A stretch of DNA of 7,804 nt from Nitrospinaceae bacterium (GTDB lineage Bacteria; Nitrospinota; Nitrospinia; Nitrospinales; VA-1), in contig JAPYPM010000102.1 of assembly GCA_029937635.1 (NCBI GenBank), forward strand, positions 1 to 7,804. The letters run 5' to 3'. The notes beneath the pieces are model-generated. The model saw nothing but the letters and a program-made list of their open reading frames with translations, was not told the DNA's origin and made no database searches. How positions within the stretch are numbered: the first letter of the stretch is position 1; each line of letters starts with the position of its first letter. The position numbers and the translations under genes are program-made. Of this stretch, positions 1-6,077 are shown one piece after another.

Positions 1-287
1 TTCTAGTTATGGATTTGCGGGAGCGCTCAGATTTGACAGATTTTTTTGTCATTTGTAGCGCAAATTCAAGAATGCAAGTTAAGGCTATCACCGATTCTAT
101 TTTAGATCAGGTTTATGAGTCATCCCACAAACTATCTTCCAAGGAAGGTTATACCTCAGCTAATTGGGTTATTTTAGATCTCATCGATGTTGTAGCGCAT
201 GTTTTTCATAAAGATATTCGTGCACAATATGACCTTGAACGATTATGGGACGATGTGCCACTCGTTGAAGTCCCTAATTCATTATGA
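1..287 (+). CDS. rsfS: Ribosomal silencing factor RsfS (Iojap family), 5'-truncated
   Basis: This is the C-terminal part, about 94 residues, of a RsfS/Iojap protein. The family binds ribosomal protein uL14 on the 50S subunit and blocks 30S joining under starvation. The family signature is plain: LxxxDFFVICSANS near the left edge, QVKAITDSI, then the core W-V-I-L-D-L-x-D-V-V-A-H-V-F and R-x-x-Y-D-L-E-R-L-W before the end. The frame is open through the window edge. Codons before the ATG at position 9 still read as family-like residues (L-V-M-D-L-R), so that internal ATG is probably not the start; the true start lies upstream of the window. Only the first short helix-strand portion seems to be missing. 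The stop lies 20 bp before the DksA-like gene, which suggests co-transcription. In many bacteria rsfS follows nadD, which cannot be seen here. Confidence 0.93.
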   Translation, partial: LVMDLRERSDLTDFFVICSANSRMQVKAITDSILDQVYESSHKLSSKEGYTSANWVILDLIDVVAHVFHKDIRAQYDLERLWDDVPLVEVPNSL

Positions 288-307
288 AAGTCTAGGAAAA
301 TAGTTTT

Positions 308-661
308 ATGAATGAAACTAAACTTGCCTCATTTAGGGCTAAATTGGAAGAAAGTCGCTTTGCCTTAATTGGTGGAGTTCAAGAAAAATATAAATCAAAA
401 AAAGATGATTTCAATGAACAAGTTGCTGACATAGCTGATGATGCAGTGCAATCCTATGATCGTCAGCTTATGATGGGGCTTGGAGAAAAAGAGTTAAGAA
501 AGTTAAAATTAGTGGAAGAAGCGATCAAAAAAATAAATACTGGCCAGTATGGAAAATGCTTGGAGTGCGAAGAGTTGATTCCCGAAGTAAGATTGACAGT
601 TATTCCTTATACTCCATACTGTGTCGACTGTCTTGAAACGATAGAAAAAAAAATACCGTAA
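308..661 (+). CDS. DksA/TraR family C4 zinc-finger transcription regulator (short form)
   Basis: A 117-aa DksA/TraR-family protein. Members bind in the RNA polymerase secondary channel and modulate promoters, often together with ppGpp. Residues 1-80 are charged and helical, as expected for the antiparallel coiled coil. At its tip DIADDA (41-46) fits the DxxDxA motif that DksA uses for activity. The C-terminal zinc finger is C84-x2-C87-x17-C105-x2-C108, the spacing of E. coli DksA, followed by a short helix. The protein is shorter than E. coli DksA (151 aa), missing mainly the N-terminal extension. The start is the ATG with an AGGA at 294-297, about 10 nt upstream. It lies 20 bp after rsfS, probably in the same transcript. 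It could be a DksA orthologue or a paralogue of the many short DksA-like proteins of deltaproteobacteria, so I give no symbol. Confidence 0.92.
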   Translation: MNETKLASFRAKLEESRFALIGGVQEKYKSKKDDFNEQVADIADDAVQSYDRQLMMGLGEKELRKLKLVEEAIKKINTGQYGKCLECEELIPEVRLTVIPYTPYCVDCLETIEKKIP

Positions 662-694
662 TTTAAATTTACAACTGGATTACTTTTCAACAAG

Positions 695-710
695 GCTATT
701 TGCAAATAGC
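695..710. repeat. Perfect 16-bp palindrome, candidate operator
   Basis: GCTATTTG followed directly by CAAATAGC forms a perfect palindrome in the gap between the DksA-like gene and the LapA-LapB fusion gene. It covers the candidate -35 box at 699-704. No T-run follows it, so it is a poor intrinsic terminator; a dimeric repressor or activator site is the more natural reading. Function is inferred. Confidence 0.5.
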
Positions 711-726
711 TACCCCTTAGTACAAT
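699..726 (+). promoter_or_regulatory. Candidate sigma70-type promoter for the LapA-LapB fusion gene
   Basis: TTTGCA at 699-704 (4 of 6 to TTGACA), a 16-bp spacer, and TACAAT at 721-726 (5 of 6 to TATAAT) would start a transcript near 733, about 30 nt before the GTG at 763. The -35 lies inside the palindrome at 695-710. This is by consensus matching only. Confidence 0.35.
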
Positions 727-762
727 ACCTAATTTTAGAAAACCATCAACCACGAGATTCAA

Positions 763-2082
763 GTGTCATTTAAATCTATAATTAGCTTTCTTTTTTTTAC
801 GTTAGTGTCAGTTTACTTTTCCTTTCTGAACCCACATGGGGCAAGTATACATTTTTCCCAAGACCGGGCACTCCAACTTCCAATGATTGTGTTAATTCTA
901 GGTTCTGTTTTGATAGGTTTTTTGATAGCTGGTTTTTTACACGGAACGCTATCATTAAATTTTTTTTTTAGGAACTTAGTAACAACTGGAAGAATCAAGC
1001 GGCAAAATAAAACTAATCGTCGAAGGCAGGAATTGCTTGAGGAAGTTGAAAATTTTTTAGCATGTGGTTATGTTTCAAAAGCTGTTTCTGTTTATGAAAA
1101 AATTTTAAATACTTTGCCAAACGATGTGATCGTTCTTACAAGGTTTGGGAGTATTTTAAGGGAGGAAGGGAAGGTTGAGCGCGCTCTAAAACTGCATTTA
1201 AGAGCGGTAGAAATAGCACCTAAAAATTTAAACGCTCTATACGGTTTAGCAGATGACTATTGTGCCAAAGCAATCCCTGAAAAGGAAATGGAAGTTCTTA
1301 ATAAAATCCTAAGGCTGGATAGAAAATCTCCTCATATTTTTTACCGCATGAGGGAAGTTTATTTAAAGTCAGAAGATTGGAAGTCGGTAGCCGATGTTCA
1401 GCGAAAACTGGTTGGGCGAATTGAAGGAAGAGAAAAAATAGAAAAAGAAAAAATAGTTCTGGCCCAGTATCTTTACAAAAATGGGACTCGATACTTCAAC
1501 AATGATAATTTTGATGCAGCAATTATTGAATTCAAATCGGCTTTGAGAGAAAATAACCAGTGTCTGTCAGCACATCTTTTGTTAGGCGATGCGTATCTGC
1601 AAATGGGAAATAAAAAAGGAGCATTGAAAGTGTGGGGAAAAGCTTATGCGAATACAAAGTCAATTTCTTGTATGATGCGAATGGAAGAGGTCTATAAAGA
1701 TTTGGACCAAGCGGAAGAAATGATAAAAAAATATAAAGCAGCCATTAGTAATTCGAAAGATGAATCTAGAGAGATCCTAATCATGTTATTAGGTGTTCTT
1801 TACTTGGAAAAGAAATCTCCCCAAGAAGCTATACGAGTAATAGAAGAAAATGCAAATTCCGAAAAATCTTTTATCTCCTCTCTTGTCTTGGGCGTTGCCT
1901 ACAAACAAGATAGTAAGGAAATAAAATCTCAAAAATTAATAGAAAACGCTACGCGACAAGTAAAGAGAGCTATATTTAATTTTAAGTGCGGTAGATGCGG
2001 TAACATTTCTGGCAAGTGGACTGATAATTGCTCGTCTTGTAATACTTTTGATACGCTAGAATGTTTGTCACGGATTAATTGA
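763..2082 (+). CDS. LapA-LapB-like fusion: DUF1049 membrane domain, TPR array and C-terminal zinc ribbon
   Basis: A 439-aa inner-membrane protein. Residues 5-22 and 40-60 are two hydrophobic segments with NPH after the first, the layout of LapA (DUF1049). After a basic stretch (R78-R89) come helical TPR repeats: roughly 88-120, 123-156 and 157-190, then a charged linker near 215-232, then 233-265, 268-300 and further degenerate repeats to about 400. The last domain is C409-x2-C412-x10-C423-x2-C426, matching the rubredoxin-like ribbon that ends E. coli LapB (YciM). In E. coli, LapA and LapB are separate adjacent products, and LapB recruits FtsH to degrade LpxC and so tunes lipopolysaccharide synthesis. 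Here both parts sit in one chain, so a role in LPS homeostasis is a reasonable inference but not shown. The start is GTG with only a weak GAG upstream; it places the first TM helix at the N terminus as in LapA. Confidence 0.85.
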   Translation: MSFKSIISFLFFTLVSVYFSFLNPHGASIHFSQDRALQLPMIVLILGSVLIGFLIAGFLHGTLSLNFFFRNLVTTGRIKRQNKTNRRRQELLEEVENFLACGYVSKAVSVYEKILNTLPNDVIVLTRFGSILREEGKVERALKLHLRAVEIAPKNLNALYGLADDYCAKAIPEKEMEVLNKILRLDRKSPHIFYRMREVYLKSEDWKSVADVQRKLVGRIEGREKIEKEKIVLAQYLYKNGTRYFNNDNFDAAIIEFKSALRENNQCLSAHLLLGDAYLQMGNKKGALKVWGKAYANTKSISCMMRMEEVYKDLDQAEEMIKKYKAAISNSKDESREILIMLLGVLYLEKKSPQEAIRVIEENANSEKSFISSLVLGVAYKQDSKEIKSQKLIENATRQVKRAIFNFKCGRCGNISGKWTDNCSSCNTFDTLECLSRIN

Positions 2083-2094
2083 GAAAAATATTTT

Positions 2095-2125
2095 TTAAAA
2101 AGCAATCTAATGATTACTGTTTTTG
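2095..2125. terminator. Weak AT-rich hairpin in the convergent junction
   Basis: The 90-bp gap between the two convergent genes holds A-run, AATC (2104-2107), loop TAAT, GATT (2112-2115), T-run (2120-2124), with mismatches between the inner stem and the A/T stem. It could act as a bidirectional intrinsic terminator, but its stem is weak and poor in GC. Another T-run (2143-2149) lies nearby. Confidence 0.25.
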
Positions 2126-2172
2126 AATTTATGGATTAAGGTTTTTTTGCTCTTGAGAAAAAAATATTGACG

Positions 2173-3513
2173 TTAGGAGTCCACTTCATTGAATTTTGAA
2201 TTTTTTCTACGATTTTTTTTAGCCTTTGACTTATCCTTTTCAAACTTTCTCCGATTAACTGTATCAGATTTTTCTGGGAGATTTGATTCATTAGTATCAT
2301 CATCTTCCCATGAAAGTTTTGGTCTGGGAGTAGGTCGAATAAATTTTGTGGATTTTTGAAAATATTTTTTACCGAGTTCAAATTCCTTTGATGTTAATCC
2401 CATTTCCATTTCATAAATATCCTTGGCTTTCTTAGGAAAGGAACGAGAGAACAGGCCCTCTCCACGTATTCGAATTTCTTTACCATTGACTAGGCCAGAA
2501 CGCCAAGGTTCGGGAATTCCATGCCATCCGTAAATTGCGCCCGCCCATGTTCCGACCAAGGTGCCAGTCTTGTGAGCTTCTTTTCCCATATTGAGTACAT
2601 TCGTCAAAGTTGACTCGAACCCACAATAGTCACGTAAAACAATAATTAGACATAGCGGTAATAAAGATAAAACATGACTTTGTGCAGGGCTCGTAATTTT
2701 TGTTTTATGACGCTCAGAAGCATTTTGGCAAACCCAACTCAACAATTCATTGAAACTAGTTTTCCATTGTTCTCGAAGGCCTTTAATAGTTTGTTCAAGC
2801 ATCCTACGTTCTGATTCAGGAGTCTGATCCCAAATAATGGGTGCTGTTTTTCGGATTTGAGTTTCAATTTTTTGGCAAAACATTTCAGCATCTTTCAAAA
2901 TAGATTCGGTTTGATTGAAAACGAGACTATTGTTTTCTAATTCCAATTGTAATAGTCTCGATGCAAGATAACCCGTGAGTGCAAGTCCAGTGATTTCACA
3001 TAAATTTCGAGTCATTATTAAGCCAATAGCGATGTTTAAATGGATACCCACTTCAGGTCTTTCTCTATGAAGAAGACCGGCTGGAATTCCCATAGACAAA
3101 AATGCAGCATCTGGGATGTTATGTTCAGAAATTTGAGGAGCCCCTTCAACTAGGCCGCTGATTGATTGGAAAAATCCTTTTCCTGGATGCCGGAAAGTAC
3201 CTAAATAATGCTCAGGACCGTTTGCTGCCATTTTAATTAGAAGTTGGGAGATTTTATTAGGGTCTAATTTTTTATTTTGTAGAAGACAATCGCCAATAAC
3301 CAATGCACTTTGGGTTTGACATCCATATAGACCTCTCATTTTAAAATGTTTAATACCTTTACCAATAAGCGGGCTTACATCTTTGAACTCGCCCATTGAA
3401 CCGAAGAGTTGTCGAATGGTTTCTGGTTTTAAGCTTTTTGCAGACAGGCCCATGGCGTTACCCACAGCCATTCCATAATAACTCCCAACTACTTTGTCTT
3501 TAAGGGTAATCAT
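2173..3513 (-). CDS. ADP-ribosylglycohydrolase (DraG/ARH) fold protein with degenerate metal site, probable pseudoenzyme
   Basis: A 446-aa protein with the ARH-fold framework. N-terminal G10-x3-G14-M-A-V-G18-N-A-x-G22 replaces the usual GxxxGxAxGDAxG; RPEVGIHLNIAIG (152-164) resembles the helix that follows the conserved core; and G327-I-Y-G-W-H-G-I-P (325-333) with PWR matches the family's AGALYGLEGIPEEW end. The catalytic residues are gone. The usual TDDTQMAL becomes GCQTQSAL (64-71), and the usual GGDTDTT becomes GKEAHKT (310-316). The Mg-binding aspartates are therefore C, Q, E and H. Active members remove ADP-ribose from arginine, serine or other adducts; this one more likely binds a ligand or has a new activity. 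It has a long helical insert (about 190-275) and a charged tail (about 395-446) rich in K and R. No clear Shine-Dalgarno is seen before the ATG. It stands apart from its neighbours and has no partner ADP-ribosyltransferase here. Confidence 0.75.
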   Translation of the reverse strand: MITLKDKVVGSYYGMAVGNAMGLSAKSLKPETIRQLFGSMGEFKDVSPLIGKGIKHFKMRGLYGCQTQSALVIGDCLLQNKKLDPNKISQLLIKMAANGPEHYLGTFRHPGKGFFQSISGLVEGAPQISEHNIPDAAFLSMGIPAGLLHRERPEVGIHLNIAIGLIMTRNLCEITGLALTGYLASRLLQLELENNSLVFNQTESILKDAEMFCQKIETQIRKTAPIIWDQTPESERRMLEQTIKGLREQWKTSFNELLSWVCQNASERHKTKITSPAQSHVLSLLPLCLIIVLRDYCGFESTLTNVLNMGKEAHKTGTLVGTWAGAIYGWHGIPEPWRSGLVNGKEIRIRGEGLFSRSFPKKAKDIYEMEMGLTSKEFELGKKYFQKSTKFIRPTPRPKLSWEDDDTNESNLPEKSDTVNRRKFEKDKSKAKKNRRKNSKFNEVDS

Positions 3514-3543
3514 AGAAAAATTAAATATTGATTAATTAATTTA

Positions 3544-3560
3544 AAATAAAAATTTTATTT
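3544..3560. repeat. A/T-only inverted repeat upstream of the ARH-fold gene
   Basis: AAATAAAA, one central A, then TTTTATTT form a perfect inverted repeat within a very AT-rich tract (3514-3560) directly upstream of the ARH-fold gene. It may be an UP-like or easily melted promoter region, or simply a product of base composition. Confidence 0.3.
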
Positions 3561-3587
3561 GGAAGTACGTGGTGTCTGCTTTCTTGA

Positions 3588-3616
3588 GCTGGCAAAATTA
3601 GAAAGAGAGTGCCAGC
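3588..3616. repeat. Inverted repeat GCTGGCA / TGCCAGC
   Basis: A 7-bp perfect stem (3588-3594 with 3610-3616) and a 15-nt loop lie in the 238-bp gap between the ARH-fold gene and the adhesin fragment. No T-run follows on either strand, so terminator function is not supported. The gap (3514-3751) holds no credible gene; besides this it contains the A/T repeat, the TTAACAAGGG copy and the hairpin at 3677-3708. Confidence 0.4.
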
Positions 3617-3627
3617 AAACAACGGAC

Positions 3628-3637
3628 TTAACAAGGG
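3628..3637 (+). repeat. Left copy of inverted repeat TTAACAAGGG
   Basis: This 10-mer is exactly the reverse complement of CCCTTGTTAA at 5084-5093. The two copies bracket the adhesin fragment. A short shared GTTAG also follows inward in both copies (8 nt in on the left, 3 nt in on the right). It could be a terminal repeat or recombination boundary, or a chance match. Confidence 0.4.
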
Positions 3638-3676
3638 TGAACATGGTTAGTGCAAATATTAAAAAGAATGAAATCA

Positions 3677-3708
3677 AAGGGGTGATTTGGTCTTAAACGA
3701 AACCCCTT
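3677..3708 (-). terminator. Candidate terminator downstream of the adhesin fragment
   Basis: AAGGGGT (3677-3683) pairs perfectly with ACCCCTT (3702-3708) across an 18-nt loop. On the minus strand the stem lies about 45 nt after the fragment's stop and is followed by a T-rich stretch ending in a run of five T (complement of 3661-3665). The loop is long and the T-run is offset by about 12 nt, so efficiency would be modest. Confidence 0.35.
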
Positions 3709-3751
3709 GGAAGTGAGGGTAACTTTAGTTGTAAATAAAAAAATAGAACTT

Positions 3752-5089
3752 TTAACAGCCTGGGTTCTTCGCAATTCCCATTAAAGCGTTAGTGAACAAG
3801 CTTGCTTCTGCTTGATCCGGCTTCTTTTTTTTAGTATTACCTGAATCTGTAGTAACAAGCTCTCCTGTTAGAGTTGTACTACCTGTTGCGTCAATACTAC
3901 CAAACCGTTCAATTTGGACAGCGTCGATTGTTACATTCCCAGCTGAGGTAAGCGTTTTCCCAGTGTCGAGAGTAAACTTGCCTTCATCATCAGAGTCTGC
4001 ATCCGCTGTTGCGGTAAAATTCCCTACGGTTGTTTCTACACTCGTTTCAATACTAATATTTCTATCTGCCGTCAAGGTCAATGTGCTGAAAAAAGATTTT
4101 TGTCCATGAAATATGATATCACTTGAATTTGTTAAGGTGACAGTACCACTTACATTTGAAGTATCAGATTCGGATACATTATCAGTATAGATTTTTCCAG
4201 TAGATGCATCACCTATTTTTAAATTTGCTGCTGTAATTTTACTTAGCTCTGTTGAACTGATAGTCATGTCACAAGAACCCTTACAAGTTGAATCACCTAG
4301 GCCTATAGTGCCGGCATCTGAAGCAATGATTGTTGTGGCAGTTCCGCTATCAATAGCTTTTGTGCTTATAAAATCATTATTTGCAATCAGTTTAATCGCG
4401 CCATCATTTGTTGTAATACTTTGATTAAGTGTGATGTTATTTTTTGCTTGAAAAGTAAGGGTTGCACCTGATGTTGTAAGGTTTATCTTTTGATCTACAG
4501 TGATGTTATTATTTGCCTGAATAGTCACATTAGCAGCTGCATTGTTCAAGGTGTTAGCGTTAATCTTTCGAGTCGCGCCTGTGTCTGCGAATTCGTCAAC
4601 CCCTCCCACACCAGCCAAACCCGAACTTTTTACTTCGACGTTGTCTGGGTCGAGGAGCAAGGTGCCTATTTCCCCATAGCGAGACGAAAGATCAGCGGTG
4701 CCTTGAAAATCAAGGAAATTTTTCCCTGAAACCTCAGTAAAGCCTCCATCACCACCCAAGGCACCCCCGACCGAGGAAATATGACCGTAAAATTTACTGG
4801 TATCATCAGCCCACACAATAACTTTACCACCGTCTCCTGAGTTAGATGCGTCAGCATTTATGGTTGCATCCTTATCGATATAAGTTCTCCATGCATTTTT
4901 TATCATTGAATTCTTTCCTTGATAATCTCCACCTATCAGTGCTTCTCCGCCACCCGTATCACCTGACACGTTGACAGCACCTCCTTTACCTAAAGCTACC
5001 TTTTCACCCAGAACATGTACGGTTCCACCTTTTTCTCCGCTGTTATCACCATACGCAGTAAGTTTACCGGATACTCTAACTATCCCTTG
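3752..5089 (-). pseudogene. 5'-truncated filamentous haemagglutinin-type (TpsA) exoprotein fragment
   Basis: An open frame of 445 codons encodes the central and C-terminal beta-helix part of a two-partner-secretion exoprotein. Numbered from the frame opening, the family landmarks are GIVRVSG (2-8), GGTVHVLGEKV (about 21-31), GGGEALIGGDYQGKN (46-60), DGGKVIVWADDTSKFYG (about 86-102), GFTEVSGK (116-123) and GTLLLDPDNV (142-151). N/T-rich beta-helix repeats follow (NVTIQANNNITV, TLTFQAKNNITL, TVTLTNSSDIIF, NVTIDAV), then a short KKKK-containing tail ending in a lone Cys. Such proteins normally exceed 1,000 residues and begin with a signal peptide and TPS domain needed for export through TpsB; both are absent. 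The frame opens right after a TAA at 5090-5092. The first internal GTG (4969) lies in mid-repeat and is no plausible start. The rest of the frame is intact, so truncation seems recent, or the segment serves as a silent cassette. No TpsB gene is visible. Confidence 0.8.
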
Positions 5090-5093
5090 TTAA
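5084..5093 (-). repeat. Right copy of inverted repeat TTAACAAGGG (at the adhesin truncation point)
   Basis: Read on the minus strand this is TTAACAAGGG, identical to 3628-3637 on the plus strand. Its TAA is the in-frame stop that opens the adhesin fragment, so the edge of recognisable haemagglutinin homology coincides with this repeat to within a few bases. Confidence 0.4.
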
Positions 5094-5246
5094 CTCGATC
5101 TTCAAACCTGCTCGTTGGAATAGTTGACTCTAAAACTCAATATTGAAAGTTGTCGTATCGCAAACAAAGTTGTTGAAAGATATCAGAGACAGCCCGACTA
5201 AGATGGCAAGTCGCTCTTCGTGGCGGGATCAATCGGGCTCTTAGCA
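5093..5246. other. Unassigned 154-bp spacer between the MBL gene and the adhesin fragment
   Basis: The spacer has no haemagglutinin homology in any minus-strand frame and no credible gene. It contains a 7-bp perfect inverted repeat, AGCCCGA (5191-5197) with TCGGGCT (5233-5239), around a 35-nt loop, and looks richer in GC than other gaps in the window. Frames on both strands are interrupted: one minus frame stays open for about 35 codons before a stop, without recognisable similarity. It may be the outer end of an inserted or deleted element, or a structured 3' region of the MBL transcript. Confidence 0.4.
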
Positions 5247-6011
5247 TTAAACTTCTGTTAATTCCATCGGTTGGTCCTGACTAGCTAAACTTAAAATTGG
5301 AGTGTAGCTTCCTAATGCTTGAAGTGCAGTGATATGGGCGATTTCAGGATGATTGTTTGTTTGGCTTAAATGCATTAATATAACTCGCTGAAGGTGCTCA
5401 TGTTTAATTGCATTTAATAGATCTCCGCACGACTCGTTGGATAAATGACCAAGGTCACTTTTGATCCTTTTTTTTAAAGCCCAAGGATAAGGCCCAAAAT
5501 CCAACATCTCAACATCATGATTGGATTCTAGTAGCAGTACATGTGAACTTTTTAATGCTTCACGAACTGCTTGCGTTACAATTCCCATGTCTGTTGCATG
5601 ACCTAATTTTCTATTTTGGCATCGTATCGCGTAGGCAACGGACTCTTGGGCATCATGAGAAGTTGCATAAGGTTCAATCTCAAGATCGGCTAGTTGAACC
5701 ATTTCTCCTGACTGGATCGGATTAAACACTGGGACATTTCCTAATTTTTGGCCAGCTTGAATAGTCCCGTGAGTGGCATATAATGGTATGGAGTATTTCC
5801 GTACTAAAGGCCCAACGCCGCCTATGTGATCAGAATGTTCGTGTGTTAAAAAAACAGCGTCCAATTCCTCAGGTGTTCGATCAATTGAATTCAAGCGTCG
5901 TCCAAGTTCTTTGACACTTAATCCAGAATCAATAATTATTTTTGCGGTATCAGATTCGATGTAAATGCAGTTTCCTCGACTACCACTGGATAACACAGAG
6001 AATTTAAAAAT
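5247..6011 (-). CDS. MBL-fold metallohydrolase, WalJ/YycJ-like (probable ATT start)
   Basis: A 254-aa metallo-beta-lactamase-fold protein close to the YycJ/WalJ group, whose Bacillus member has been described as a metal-dependent 5' exodeoxyribonuclease. Counting from the GTG at 5996, the motifs are LSSGSRGN (2-9), IIDSGLS (21-27), the metal-binding THEHSDH (51-57), SHDA (113-116), ATDMG (134-138), ESNHD (157-161), GHLSN (183-187) and MHLSQTNN (208-215). The GTG would cut off the first strand: family members begin M-x-F-S-V-L-x-S-G-S, and here the codons upstream of GTG read F-K-F-S. An ATT at 6009-6011 restores that start, with AAGG about 7 nt upstream, and an in-frame TAA at 6033-6035 bounds the frame. 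I therefore place the start at ATT. The gene lies 66 bp after aroB on the same strand and may be co-transcribed. Confidence 0.85.
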   Translation of the reverse strand: MFKFSVLSSGSRGNCIYIESDTAKIIIDSGLSVKELGRRLNSIDRTPEELDAVFLTHEHSDHIGGVGPLVRKYSIPLYATHGTIQAGQKLGNVPVFNPIQSGEMVQLADLEIEPYATSHDAQESVAYAIRCQNRKLGHATDMGIVTQAVREALKSSHVLLLESNHDVEMLDFGPYPWALKKRIKSDLGHLSNESCGDLLNAIKHEHLQRVILMHLSQTNNHPEIAHITALQALGSYTPILSLASQDQPMELTEV

Positions 6012-6040
6012 AGGTTTACCTTTCTGAAAAATTTACGAAA

Positions 6041-6055
6041 TCGCTATTCTAGCGA
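6041..6055 (-). terminator. Small hairpin between aroB and the MBL gene
   Basis: TCGCTA, loop TTC, TAGCGA form a perfect 6-bp stem with a 3-nt loop. On the minus strand it follows aroB and is trailed by TTTCG and then TAAATTTTT, a loose U-rich tract. It could be a weak terminator or attenuator between aroB and the MBL gene; it lies just upstream of the latter's AAGG and ATT start. Confidence 0.35.
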
Positions 6056-6077
6056 AGTATGTTGAAATTCGTATTCT

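Noticed and set aside
813..998. Minus-strand open frame of 61 codons
   Set aside because: It lies wholly opposite the LapA domain of the fusion gene and shows no recognisable motif; it mirrors that gene's coding bias.
2136..2381. Minus-strand open frame of 81 codons overlapping the end of the ARH-fold gene
   Set aside because: It is another frame of the charged tail region; lysine-rich low-complexity sequence with no family features.
3588..3616. GCTGGCA/TGCCAGC as an intrinsic terminator
   Set aside because: No T-run follows the stem on either strand, so I kept it only as an inverted repeat.
3626..3637. Possible integron attC site, since ACTTAAC fits RYYYAAC and TTAACAAGGG resembles attC starts
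   Set aside because: No matching GTTRRRY core or L boxes lie within about 150 bp in the right order on either side, and no integrase is present.
4490..4729. Plus-strand open frame of 79 codons and a minus-strand one at 4666-4857
   Set aside because: Both are alternative frames within the haemagglutinin fragment, whose own frame has clear homology landmarks.
3514..5246. CRISPR array or tandem repeat array
   Set aside because: No regularly spaced direct repeats are present; the repetitive look of 3752-5089 comes from degenerate beta-helix coding repeats.
5543..5725. Plus-strand open frame of 60 codons
   Set aside because: It is antisense to the conserved core of the MBL-fold gene, with no motif or ribosome site.
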